Assembly: GCA_016800925.1 (NCBI GenBank)
Contig: JABCPU010000154.1
Location: 1 to 64,000 of the forward strand
DNA from: Suillus spraguei
Taxonomy: Eukaryota > Basidiomycota > Agaricomycetes > Boletales > Suillaceae
DNA: 64,000 bases
Direction of reading: 5' to 3'
Part shown: positions 27,867 through 38,965 of the stretch, piece by piece
Layout of the letters: each line of letters begins with the position of its first letter
How positions within the stretch are numbered: position 1 is the first letter of the stretch
Notes under the pieces: model-generated
The model's database searches: none
The model's input: the letters and a program-made list of their open reading frames with translations, nothing else
Told to the model about the DNA's origin: nothing
Made by a program: the position numbers and the translations under genes

Positions 27867-28226
27867 TTATCCCTCAGTCAATCAACTCGCACTAGCACTT
27901 GATCAGCTATCACCATTGAAATGTCTTTTCCCACTGCTTACATCACACCCGTCATCACTGCCACCAATGACTCCGACTCTGAAGCCGAACAATATGGAAC
28001 CCTTACCGCCGAAATTGACAACACCTCCTACATTGAAGCCGCCATCCTTTGCGAGGGACATGCCCTTGAAATTGAAAGAATCCTCACTGAAAGAGGTGCT
28101 TTCCCTGCCCTACTCCTTGTCAACATCATTCGTACTGCAGCCCTCATCGAAACAATTGCCAAAGATACAGAAGAAGTTACACTCCGTCACCGGTTCCTTC
28201 ATTTGCAAAAACGCATTCGTGCTTAC

Positions 28227-29758
28227 TGTTACGACCATGCAAAACCGGAGATTAGCAAGAAGTCCTGGTCTTACATGGAGTTGTACCGAAAGGTTGTAAG
28301 TCAAAGGGGCTTGGCCTCAGCTCGTACGCTGTGCCCCTTACCCGAGTATGTGCCCTTAATTTCGGATGAAGTCCAAGGGAGAGTTCTGGTGGAGTCCGGA
28401 TGGAGGGTCCGGACGAACTCTAAGGCAGGATAGCTCGACAGAGCTCCGATGGACTTCCAGATGAGTGCGGGAATGCGCCGGAACTATTTCCGGAAGGTAG
28501 GGAGTAATGGTAACACTACTGGAACAAGTTCCAAGTAGAACGGATGAAGGATGGACCGCTGGACAAAGTCCAGGGCAGGATAGGAGCAGAGCTCCGGAGG
28601 GAAAGATGATCCATAGATGTCAGAGGATAGGATAGGATGGATCCGAAGGACTAGGGGTCCGAAGGTCCGGAGCTCGGAGGAGCGGAGGAGCGGAGGAGCG
28701 GAGGAGCGGAGGAGCGGAGGAGCGGAGGAGCGGAGGAGCGGAGGAGCGGAGGAGCGGAGGAGCGGAGGAGCGGAGGAGCGGAGGAGCGGAGGAGCGGAGG
28801 AGCGGAGGAGCGGAGGAGCGGAGGAGCGGAGGAGCGGAGGAGCGGAGGAGCGGAGGAGCGGAGGAGCGGAGGAGCGGAGGAGCGGAGGAGCGGAGGAGCG
28901 GAGGAGCGGAGGAGCGGAGGAGCGGAGGAGCGGAGGAGCGGAGGAGCGGATGATCGGATGATCGGATGAGCGTAGCTCTGTGGATCTTAGAGGAAGTGTT
29001 GGCTACTAGAGAGGAGTAGGTCCGGATATGGTGTAGAGATAGTATAGACTACTCCGGACAAGGTCCGGAATAGAAACAGACAGTATAAGACTACCAAAGG
29101 TAGAGTCGGAGGGAAAACAGATGATAGATGGAGATGGACGAAGTCCGAACAGATTATAGGACATAGGATCAAAGCTCCGGCCTAGGGAGTAATCCCATAG
29201 GCCTGAGTTGGAAGCTTACAAGGGCTGGAGCCCAAGTGCAAGAACGGAGACGGAGTTATATAGACATGATAACAGGATACAGAGTAATCAAAGGAATATA
29301 CAGAAGTAGGAACAATGAATCAGACTAAGGTCTGCAGGAGTTGTACTACAAGTTTATATACTGTAGGAGCATGCCGGAGGGTAAGTACGGATAGTCCGAG
29401 GCTATGTCGGAAACACATTAGTAAGTACAGCGGGACATAAGGCTATGAACTCGGAGATGAAGCTTGTACGAAATACTTATCAAGACTGAGGCAGAGATAA
29501 CCGAGAACCGGAAGCACAGAGATAACCAGAAGCCGGAGACACAGGTATATTCTAAAAGGGATAATGCGCAGGTGCGCGGGAATAGTTCGGATATGAACTC
29601 GGATCGGATATGGACACGGATCGGATATGGACATGGATCGGATATGGACACGGATGGATATGGATTGGAGTGGATGGGTGGATCAGATATGTGTAGGTTG
29701 AGTGTCTGGATGTCCATGGATTGGGTTTGATCTAGACCTGAATGTACGGTATATGACA
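28227..29758 (-). repeat. LTR-B copy in reverse orientation, expanded by a satellite array
   Basis: Its reverse complement begins TGTCATATACCGTAC and ends TCGTAACA, like the LTR at 25961. It is flanked by cttac (28222-28226 and 29759-29763). At 1532 bases it is about twice the length of the other copy, partly because of a 9-base tandem array (28675-28950). Shared segments near its 5' (plus-strand) end match the other LTR in inverse (around aaggggcacagYgtacga). Confidence 0.85.
28675..28950. repeat. 9-base tandem array (GGAGGAGCG)n, about 30 copies
   Basis: Near-perfect 9-base units run for about 276 bases, followed by a few degenerate units (gatgatcg) to about 28970. Because nine is a multiple of three, the array stays open and makes a repetitive pseudo-protein of no significance. 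Confidence 0.95.
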
Positions 29759-30956
29759 CTTACGCTATGTTGCTGTTTCCCAATTCTTTTAAAAATGATG
29801 TTGAAGAAGCTATTCATATCATTGCCGAACGTCGAGCAGGTGTTGCTCGACCTCCCTCTCCGCCGGAAGATACGCCTCTTCCTATCCCAGCACCCGCTTC
29901 TTCGCGTATGTATACTAGTCTTGACGCCTTTACTGGCCTATATCTGCTGTCCAAGAGATCGGACAGCTCACCAATACGGTTGTTGAAACCATCCAGCAAT
30001 CGGTCGCCGAAACTAGAGCGGCCAGAAACTTAGTCGAAGAAGCTATTACCGACTTACAACTAGCGCAAGATAACCTTGCCTCTCCTCGAACCCCATCCCC
30101 AATTCAACGACCAGCCTCATCACCTCCAGATACGACTTCTCATGAACACCCGACGTGGCTATACGAGCCATGTACGGAAGAACAATGTGAGGCCGCAAAG
30201 AGATTGGGAATCTCTACTGCTGAGCTAGTTGCCCTCGGTCCCCGACTTCGCGATCTTTGCATCCATCCCCCTATGTCTATTCCACCTTCATTTGGTCCTA
30301 TGGATCCCGTCCCACCAGTCATAGTGAAAGACTTTGGTATCACTTCCCCTTCTTCTTCTGCCGAACTCCTTGCCATCGCTGAATGAGACGTCACCCCGGA
30401 CCTCCCCACGTCGGCATACACTTTGTCCCCTGCTCAACAGCGCAACTCAAGCGAAATAATGCCCTTGCCTTAAGACGTATGAAGAAGAATAAGGGAAAGA
30501 AGCGTGCCAGATCCACTAGCCCCACGCCCATCATTTCTCCGTCCCCCTTACGCAAAGTCCATTCCAACCCTGATGAGAATATGAAGTGCTGCATCTGCGG
30601 ATTGCTAGGACATCGTCAAAAGAATTGTGCGGAATATCAGTGCAAGATTTGCAGATATTGGTCGCCCACTCATTTATCCATCTATTGTCCTAAACGAGTC
30701 GGACCTCCCCCCTTCGAGTTAACATGGAAGGACGAAGGATTTTATGACGCACTTCGTACTTGGGAGAAACAGCTTGACGATGAACATATTCAAGCAGAAA
30801 AGAGACGGGACTCTAAACGACGCGCTGGTCTTGAGGAAGCTAAGTATATGAGGGTGGGTCCTTTGCTGACAAAGACTACGAATGGAGTGACGATCCCATT
30901 TACTATGCAAACCAAAGTGAGTAAAGTCGGTGACTTTACGTGTAAAAAGGGGGTAA

Positions 30957-31431
30957 TGTTACAGTTGTACGTGCCCCTATTCATTTTCCCTTGTTTCTTT
31001 ACTTGTATATCATATCACATGACTCTGACTCACATGCTCAATGCATCTGTACTACACATGCCTTCCTTATTAGGATACGCAGTTACATTCTCACGGTTAC
31101 TTGGTCTGTGCGCACATATTGGCTTATTTAAGCACAGTGTACTTGTAGTAGATTCCGGTACTTTAATCTTACTGGGTTTTACCTGGAATCTCCTTCGCTT
31201 AGGTCTCCAACCTAAGTCATCTTGAATCGTCTCTAAGTCTAAGCACTCCTTAGCCTTAGTCTCTATTCTCGCAGATACCTCTTAGACTTGTCTTTGAGGC
31301 CGAACCCTTGATCGTACTCGGAACGCGTTCCTTGTACTTCCACCTTGTTCTCTTTTGAACATTGTAAGAACTCCCAGCAGACCGCCTGTGTCTTTTCACT
31401 GTCGCTGGTGATGCCACCCCAGTTCGTAACA
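30957..31431 (+). repeat. 3' LTR of Gypsy copy 2
   Basis: 475 bases, TGTTACAGTTG...TTCGTAACA. It follows the purine tract and is followed by the target duplication ctgtc. Confidence 0.94.
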
Positions 31432-31865
31432 CTGTCCCAAAAACTTCTGACCTCAGTAGTGAAATTGACTGATACTTCAATGCAGGCATTGAAGATGTAC
31501 CTGATGCTTTTGCTTGGTGGCATGACTGGTGCACATTGTATCCGCACCTTTCTCAGATGGCTTTAGATTACCTCACTATACCTGGTATGTGCAACTGTCT
31601 CACTCATTTCAAATAATTTCTAACATTGATCACAGCTACTTCAGTGGGTGTTGAATGGCTCCTCAACCATGGTCACCTCATCCTGTCACATGTCTGTTCT
31701 CGCTCAAATGTTCAGTCCACTCATGCCCTCTTGTGCTTGAGCTACTGGAGCCAGCTGGGTCTTGTCAAAAATGAAGATGTACTAACTGTTAGTAGCCTCA
31801 CAGATGTTGTAGGTGTCAAGGAACTAGAATTTGAGAATGGATGGGACCAGATACATTTAGGGTAG
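31432..31865 (+). pseudogene. hAT transposase C-terminus (dimerisation domain)
   Basis: The frame reads VPKTSDLSSEID, a TGA, then YFNAGIEDVPDAFAWWHDWC and SQMALDYLTIPATSVGVEWL. A short intron (about 31583-31634) splits the PATSV motif cleanly. It continues with HGHLILSHVCSRSNVQSTHA and LLCLSYWSQLGLV and ends at the TAG 31863-31865. This is the hAT C-terminal dimerisation region. The usual VDVERLFSRG is here VGVEWLLNHG, and the early stop shows decay. It is separated from its upstream piece by Gypsy copy 2. Confidence 0.88.
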
Positions 31866-32846
31866 TTATGATTGCTGTTTTTCATAGTACTAATTCAGTG
31901 ATACCTGCCATGGGTATACCCTCCACAGGTACAGGTATGGGTGTCTACATATATCTGGTACCCACATGAAAACCCACACTCCTAGTATGGGTGTGGGTAT
32001 ATTGGTGGGTATGGGTGCAGATGTCACTGCATATACCCCAGGGTATACCCATGCTAATCCCTAATTACAACATATTTTATGGCAACTTGCAATGGTCTTA
32101 TGTCGAGTTTTTGTACCTATTGTGTGCTGCAAGTCAATTCAATTGTGTTTAAGTCACTACAAGAAGAGGTGTGGCCTTGCACCTTGTGGCATCTTTGCTC
32201 TTTTTTCCCCTTAAGGCCCTTGATAAAGTCAAAAAGGCTTGTTAAGACATCCAAGATTTTCCTGTGTAATGCAGAGCTAAAATGCCCATCAACCTAAGGT
32301 GGAATGATGCAGTAGGTCCTTATTTGTACTGTTACAGAGGCTGCACAGTGTTGTACAAGACTGTATGGTACTTTGTAGCCATTAGAAATTTACAGGTCTG
32401 TGCAGTTTTGTACAAAGTATCATCATTGTGCATGCGGGGATAATCAACTATACAACAAGCTCACTCTGTACAGTGATGTGCTCTGTTGTGGTGCTGTGGT
32501 GTTGCCTAGCTATGTACAATATTGTATGTAATTGTACACAGGGGGTGAATTGCTGATGCTAGTCAATAAATGTATGGGGAACTGCCAGCCCAGACTGCTG
32601 CAGGCAAGTGCCATTAGGATGTAGTAACAGCTCCTCCCGATCAATCTGCTTTTTATTAGACCACTTGAACATCAGGGCATACCAGATATAACCATGGTAT
32701 TACTATAGCCTTTGAAGTATATTATACATGCAGGAAATGATATCAACGTTATTGGCCGAGATTGATGTATTCCGCACAAACAAGATCAGTACAAGGCTAT
32801 CCTAACCATCAATAAGCAAAAAAAGATCTAATGGGAAACAATAACT
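31866..32846. other. no supported gene; low-complexity gggta/tgtac-rich sequence
   Basis: It contains alternating gggtatgggt and ggtatacccatg motifs (31900-32060) and many tgtac words further on. I see no coding or RNA gene. Confidence 0.4.
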
Positions 32847-34644
32847 CTAGTAAGCATCGTCATCATCAACCATAATCACCTTCAATCTCCATCCCTGCCA
32901 ATCATCATCCGGCTCGTCATCAGCCCATTCAAAATCTTCATCGCCAGGATCTCCTACAACTCCATTCATCTTGTGATCGACAAGATCATCAACACCACCT
33001 AATATGTCAACAGCTTCATCTTCCTGGAGCCTTTTGCGCATGGCAAGTTCAACTTCATTCTCCTACTCATTGTTGGTAAAAGAGGATACGAATGGAAAGT
33101 GCAGCTTACGATGTCAAATTCTGATTCTCCCTCCTCATACATCACATTCTCATCTGCTTCTTCGAAGCCGCCAGCGAATGCACCCCACCGCTCTGGAGAG
33201 GGACAATGCCAAATGAGTACAGAACCTTGGTTGGTTGTCGATGCTAGTCGAGAAGCTCGTGGGTGCCACTGAAAATAAGCATGATTGCGGTACCCAGTAT
33301 CATGGAGGAGGCATACATGAATATCAATAAGAGGTTCCCTACCACCGTCCAAAGCAGTCGCAAATTGACCATCGTTCGAAATATCCCAGATGTAGATTTT
33401 GTGCGTCGCTGGATCCGCTGCACCTGTTCTCGCACATATTGTTCAGACCAAGCCAATGATACCATGGAGGAATTTTACCTCCAGCAAGCCACTCTCCATC
33501 AGGGCTATAAGACATAGCGTGCCACGAGACCTTGCTGATTGGATCATTGAACCTATGAGTAGGCTCTAATTCTGTTTCCAAAATCGCACATTCAGCTCCC
33601 ACGATGGGTGAAGGATAAGTGGGGAGGATGAACTGCCTAATAGTACGATCCGAGGAATTAGTAGCAAACCGTCTAAAGAACGTAGCGTAAACAGAATGAA
33701 TACATCGGAGAATAGAGCACCCACCGCCCAACCTTCGCGAAATCCAGACTCTTCATGCTACCCGCACCTGATATGCGATGCCGTGCGACCATCTCTAATG
33801 CTATTAGATCCGATTTCCATGATAGGCTGCCATCGGGAATCCTTACAATTTTCGTTCTGCTATTAAACACAAGTACGTTCCCAGTCGAAGTTCCGACGAA
33901 TACGTGTCTGCCAGACGGATCAAATCGCGCGGTAGTCATGATGGAACTGAATCCGTACGTCAGTGCAGGTCGCAAAGCAGAAATCAAGTCAAATACCGCG
34001 CCCGTTCGTCTTCGTCATCTTCACCCAAGGTCTCGCACAACTCCACTCTCGCTCTGTGCTCCTTGCGCGAATCAACCACGTATGCCTCGCCCGTGCTCAA
34101 CAGTGCGAGTACTATGCGACTACGCTTACATTCATTGTAAACCTATGAGAACAAAAACAGAAAACCAACGCGCACCTATTTCTTGGATGGAAATATGCAC
34201 TGACGACCGGTGCATCAAATCGTATTGTATTGTACCGTTGTGGAGGATCCACTGGAGAAGCTAGATCCCAAATAATTACATTCCAATCTTTGGACGACGT
34301 TAGTACATAGCGGGAATTGCGAGACCAGCTATGTAGATATGATCAATTGAGAGGGAGCACTGAGAAATGCTGCGTCACTCACTCAACGCTTGTTACAGCC
34401 TTGACGTGACCTTCACACCACCGTATAACAGCGCGGGTGTCGAGATCCCAGATAGCAGCTGAGCCATCAGACCGGCCCGCTGCGACGAATTTGCCAGTCG
34501 GATCGAAACGAGCAAACGATGCACCAGAGACCAGTGAGGTTTGTACAGCGGTCGGGTGTGTGACGGTGAACGGGTCTTAGTACGATGGCTCAGTATACAT
34601 AATTGAAAACGATGCGCAAGCATACTGAGTAAGGAAGCATTCAT
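32847..34644 (-). CDS. SWD1: SWD1/RBBP5, WD40 subunit of the COMPASS histone H3K4 methyltransferase
   Basis: Starting MNASLL at ATG 34644, the exons join cleanly. WD repeats include ASFARFDPTGKFVAAGRSDG with AAIWDLDTRAV, then NSRYVLTSSKDWNVIIWDL, FDPSGRHVFVGTSTGNVLVF, and THKIYIWDISNDGQFATAL. The family-specific C-terminal motif ERWGAFAGGFEEADENVMYE then EEGESEFDI is diagnostic of RBBP5/Swd1. The protein ends with an acidic tail (DDEPDDDWQGW... DDDDAY) at 32847. All introns have GT-AG ends and preserve frame, so the gene looks intact. It scaffolds the Set1 catalytic module in the nucleus. It is head-to-head with TTI2, 121 bases apart. Confidence 0.92.
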
Positions 34645-34765
34645 GTTTAACTTTGTCCAGACGACAGTTCCGAACTCTAAGTGATATTTGAGCAGGAAAG
34701 AGTTGGTGCTGGTTATCGGTCACGTTGAACTGTCACGTCGCGTCCGTTCTGATCATCGAACGGCA
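34645..34765. promoter_or_regulatory. bidirectional promoter SWD1 / TTI2
   Basis: Only 121 bases separate the two start codons, so both transcripts must start within or beyond this stretch. No TATA box is evident. The inference is from layout. Confidence 0.5.
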
Positions 34766-36579
34766 ATGAGCTCTTCCACACTTCCCAATCTACTTGCAGC
34801 CCTTGCTATTCCTCAGGACTTCTCCCGCTTTGATAAGCTCGCAGATGAACAAATCCTTACTCAACTCATCAGGTGGAAAAACGGTGTTAGTACTAGCCTC
34901 ACAAGTCTTCGCGAGCTGCTCGCGACGCGACATGGCATCCAAAGCCTACCTGTCGACGAGCAGGCAGATATTGTTGCATCCGTAGCTGCCTTTGATGGTC
35001 CTGGTGAATGGACCGCAGACGACGCATCGTCTCTCGCATTATGTATGACACCTTATGACTAGGCTGCCTTGACGGCGTCTCACTATCATCATAGCAATTC
35101 TCGACCCGCTTACAGAACCACACATCCCTGCCCTGGTGCTAACCCGTATCCTGACGCACCACCTCAAACCCGCTTTCGCCGCTAATCCGCATCCACGGCT
35201 TAATTTGCAGACGGGGCGCAAGTTACCTCGGCCGGCAGATACACAAGATGCATATGAGGGTCAGGTATGGAAGATGCGTATCGGAACTGGAAATGTTCTG
35301 GGATGGTGTTTACGAAACATCGAGGTGTGTGCAGCAGATGAATAAACCCCAAGACCTATCTCAATCACGTAGCCCAGCATGTATGAATCGGTTTGGCACC
35401 TGATTCTCCCTCCTGTGATGACGTACCTCGATGATTTCGAAGCATCTTACAAACTGCGGGGAGTGCGGCTCGTATCCGACTTGCTTTCTCGCGTCCCTCC
35501 AGAACTTCTCAAGCGTACAGGAGTTGACGGCCTTTTGTTCACAGTACGTCACCATTAGAACCGAGCCAATACAATGCGCCCTATCACCCTCTTTCTTGGT
35601 GTTGCGTAAAGACCAAATGCCTTGAATGCTGAAGTTCTTTAATTCAGTCTTTAAGCGGTACATTTAATCATCTGCGGGATCCGTTCACACCGGATCTGAT
35701 TCGCGCCGCCGTTCCCACTACCTTGCACCTGATTGACCTCATCACACCACCCTTGCCCGCTTCGCTTTCCCCGGAATCTGGATTTCCTTCCCAAGACAGC
35801 ACCATGGTTAAATCAGGGTCCTCCCGCGCAAATCCGGCCACTCGATATGAACATCTGTCCACACTCCTCGGTTCCTGCCTTATTGGCACTGTCTTTCTGT
35901 ATGCATATGCCGATCCTGAGGCCATTCTCGCGGCGACGGACATGCTTCCGCTTGTACTTACCCACATCGGAATAGGCGCTGCCAGGTGGCTCAAGGTGCG
36001 CATTTACCAGGCCGAGTCCAACTTACACGAATAACTTGCGATGGCTGATCCTTTCTAGGCACTAATTCCGCAATTGACCCATGCTCTTCTCCCACCAGCT
36101 ATTCCTTCCCCCACCCGGCCGCTTGATGTCGATCTGAGGCTCAAGGTGTCTTCACTCCGCGCACTATGTACTTGCATTGAAACCTGTGCTCCCCGAATGT
36201 ATCTGTGGAAATGCAATATCATTGATGCAATTGGGCGTGCATGGGCGAGTGCCACGGACATTGAATATGAAGGTCATACTCAGCTTGCAGATGAGACAGG
36301 TAGGTAATTTATCCTTGGCTGAGTTTCTATGTAATCATTGGTATACAGGTGCAAGTAGCCTGGCATTGGAATACAAAATTCTCCTTGAGATGACTTGTAT
36401 TAAGCTGGCAGAAGCATGTCCAAGCATCATTCAGGTATGATATCTACTCGCGTATCTTGTTGATTGATTCTCATCATGATATTCTTATCCAGGAAGAATA
36501 TCAACAGCTGATAAGATTTGATTCTGTGCTCTTTAATGGTCTTGTTGGCAATAGTTCTTCAGCCACGTCAGACAAATGA
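34766..36579 (+). CDS. TTI2: TTI2, TELO2-interacting protein 2 (TTT complex)
   Basis: TTI2 works with TEL2 and TTI1 as a co-chaperone that stabilises PIKK kinases such as TOR, ATM and ATR. From ATG 34766 (MSSSTLPNLLAALAIP) the alpha-helical repeats are spread over about seven exons. Segments include ILDPLTEPHIPALVLTRILT, WHLILPPVMTYLDDFEASYK then LRGVRLVSDLLSRVPPELLK, LIRAAVPTTLHLIDLITPPL, VSSLRALCTCIETCAPRMYL, and EYKILLEMTCIKLAEACPSI. The pattern LDD-x-KLRGVR followed by a PPELLKRTG segment is typical of the Tti2 family. The last exon ends at TGA 36577-36579. Exons join in frame; no damage was seen. Exact exon borders are approximate. Confidence 0.82.
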
Positions 36580-37058
36580 CTCCTGATTCCTTCTTGTAAC
36601 AATTTGCTGTAATTACTATAGGTAAACCAGAATATCCGTAATCCACGATATGTAGGTACACAACACAAAACAAAGATTTAACTGCGTAAAAAGCGCGTCT
36701 GGATGAAAACCTGCCAGGATCAACTCCACAAGCACTTCCACGCAACGGCGAAAAAATCGCCCAGAACCCAGCCCACTATAACCATGATGCTCGATACCGG
36801 GCCGATGCGGCGATGCCAGATCGAAAATTCATTTGATGCCTCATTTCCTGCGAAGTAGAGGGTTCCTCGGTGGTTTGGGTTAAATAATCACTACGTAGTC
36901 CGCACGTGGACGAGAGTGCAGAACGGGGAAGTCGTGAGGCACGCATTGGCACCATAATGTACATGGCAAGATGTGACTGGCTGAGATTGGGTTGTGGGCA
37001 GATATATGTTCAAGTGATGATCAAGAGACAGGGGAAAGCTTAAACGTAAGCTCAGAGC
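36580..37058. other. 3' intergenic region between convergent genes
   Basis: TTI2 and the minus-strand gene at 37059 end towards each other here. No gene was recognised in these 479 bases. Confidence 0.4.
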
Positions 37059-37815
37059 TCAGCGATCCCAACCAGCAGATTGGGTAGGGGCACTCTCCCA
37101 ATTGCTCTTCACAAAGGGAGAGTGATTAGATGGGCGACCTGAATTTGTGAAAATCGATGAAGATGGCTGTGGCGTGGCAGTTGCTTGAGAGGCTTGTAGG
37201 TAAAACGGATCGGTGGTGGTAAATAGAGATTGGGAATCAATTGGCGTGCTGACGATCGTCATAGGCGTGGGCGCAGGGGTTGGCGCGCCTTTCAACCCTG
37301 TGTATCCCCAAATAAAGGTTTTTGGAGACTGCGGAGAGGACGGGACTACCATGTCCTCGACCATGCGTTCCTCGTCCAGCTCATCTGGGTCACACCATCC
37401 TTCGTCTACACTTGGTCGACGGGAACGGGGACGGATAATACTGTTACTGCGCTTTTTCTGAGTTATTTCTATGGGAACATAGCCTGCAGGCCACGAGATA
37501 GAAGAAGAAGGCGTGCGCGTAGTAGGTGTGGTGCAGTGCTGCACGTGTGCGGGGTCACACCTAATCGCGCTCGCATTTCCATACGAGTTGGGCGAGCTAG
37601 AGGATGCGCAAGAGGGCGAAATTTGATGTGCGAATAACGTCTGCGCGAGCTGGGCCTGAAAATTGCGGCGCCATGACGCGGCCAGATAAGCATTTGTGGG
37701 GAAGGAGAATAAGGCTTCTATTAGTATGTACCTGGAGAGCTGCAAGGTCGATAGCCTCTTGACCAATGTGATTAGCACTGAGAGAGGCTACGAGGTCATC
37801 TACAGACATGCTCAT
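37059..37815 (-). CDS. uncharacterised Ser/Pro-rich protein
   Basis: Two exons. Exon 1 from ATG 37815 (MSMSVDDLVASLSANHIGQE, then AIDLAALQ) splices at GTACAT near 37731. Exon 2 starts after ttttcag near 37656 with AQLAQTLFAHQISPSC. The splice keeps the heptad-like AALQAQLAQTLF helix intact, which supports the model. The rest is Ser/Pro/Thr-rich and presumably disordered, with a basic patch (KKRSNSIIRPRSRRPSVDEG) and an acidic EL-rich stretch (DPDELDEERMVEDMVV). It has 3-4 SSP motifs, which could be phosphorylation sites. The protein is about 230 residues. I know no function; the short N-terminal helix may mediate dimerisation. Confidence 0.7.
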
Positions 37816-38965
37816 TGTGAAGAGCCTTTGTGCGTGTGGCGGAAGGCAACGGAGGAGAGATGAACAGAGCCGTCATGCAGAGCCTTGTCAGGAGTATAAA
37901 TCATTAATTCCAAACCACGTGGTTACTAATTCCATATAAGGGTAACCAATCTTTCGGTTTCTTCCGGTCCGCTTTCCTTAGCTTACCCGCCATGTTCCAA
38001 ACTCGCGTTACAAGCTAAAAGTGCTCCGAGACAGTATAGCATGCATGTACAATCTGTCCCCTGGAAATATCATTCAGTTTCCCTTGAAGGAAAGCTTTTG
38101 GATCACACCAAGTGACGCACTCGTTCTTTTCTTGTCCAAACTTACACGTAAGGGAAATTAATATTCTCAGCTCCATGCTCGCGGCATGTACTTAACCTTG
38201 CCGTCCTTCTGAAGTTCTGGTGCGTATACTGGTCGGTACGTTGTGCCACATTTTCCGTACATGGTGACTCATACACACGGTCCTGTGTACTGAGTTAACC
38301 GGTACTTTGTACAGCCCACAAGGCTGTCACCTCCCAGGAACTGGCAAATATCATTTCCCGCGGACTGGAACAAAGGCCGTCTTGTGTATTCTTAGCTGTC
38401 CCTTTGGTTCGCGTATTCCTGTGTGTCCCCCGCATCTACAGATCTATGAAAGCTAGATCGCTCACGCTGCCTAATTTGCTCAGGTCAGCGGCGGTAGGTG
38501 GCAGCTTCCCGCTCTTGGGCAGAAACGCGGACCGCCTTCCCTGCCCCACCTTATCCACGAGGTCATTCATTAAATTCCGTTTTTCAACGTTCCGTCAACG
38601 AATTCGTCATGAAGTTACGACCCACGAATTCGTTCTGATTATTCCAACGGAAGCGCTCAGGCCGGCGCCGAAACCAAATTAGGCCCTTGATGGCTATTTT
38701 AGTGTCGTAAATCCTAATAAACTATTACTACACAGTCGTACATTCATATGGGTTGAAGAACACTTTCTCGTCGCAAACGTAGTAAGGGAACTGCCAACAT
38801 GATGAACGACTAAAGCATGTCTGCGCGAAATATGTAAGTAGCTGCGTGGATCAAAGGGCGCACTTTGGCTGGGCTAACTAGGCGCTGGTGATAAGTTTCC
38901 ACCTAGTAAGGGGTGTAGTTGAGGCTATGGCCCTGCAGGTACATTTAAGAACATACAGTTGCCCA
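37816..38965. other. no supported gene
   Basis: A 92-codon frame at 38404-38682 has no recognisable motif or splice partner. The region around 38580-38640 repeats gaattcgt in both directions. I see no RNA gene. Confidence 0.35.

Larger units (their letters stand above)
27921..30924 (+). pseudogene. Gypsy ORF3 (copy 2): zinc-knuckle protein, split by LTR-B
   Basis: It starts 54 bases after the pol stop with MSFPTAYITPV. The first exon-like block includes ALEIERILTERGAFPALLLV and HLQKRIRAY. It is cut at 28226 by the LTR and resumes at 29764 with AMLLFPNSFKNDVEEAIHII. Later blocks have WLYEPCTEEQCEAAKRLGIS, a basic KKNKGKKRARS patch, the knuckle CCICGLLGHRQKNC, the second cluster CKICRYWSPTHLSIYC, and an acidic C-terminus ending at TAA 30922-30924. 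At least two frame changes and a TGA at 30384-30386 inactivate it. It corresponds block by block to the minus-strand copy at 13468-14933. Confidence 0.78.
21498..31431 (+). mobile_element. Ty3/Gypsy chromodomain retrotransposon, plus strand (copy 2), with two nested LTRs
   Basis: A full-length insertion bounded by LTRs and a five-base target duplication ctgtc (21493-21497 and 31432-31436). The order is 5' LTR, gag, pol with chromodomain, ORF3, purine tract (AAAAAGGGGGTAA, up to 30956), 3' LTR. It interrupts a hAT transposase. It is itself interrupted in integrase (25961-26730) and in ORF3 (28227-29758) by LTRs of another family, each with its own five-base duplication. The bases after the 5' LTR (aaagattaaagtcc) do not start with TGG, so no standard tRNA primer site is evident. 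Confidence 0.94.

Noticed and set aside
28675..28950. CRISPR-like array
   Set aside because: Units are contiguous with no spacers, and the organism is a fungus. The same applies to the minisatellites and the 56,520 repeat.
28617..28961. 114-codon frame rich in EERRSGGA repeats
   Set aside because: It is the translation of the 9-base satellite inside LTR-B, with no independent support.
38404..38682. 92-codon frame as a gene
   Set aside because: No family motif, no splice partners, and composition like its non-coding surroundings.
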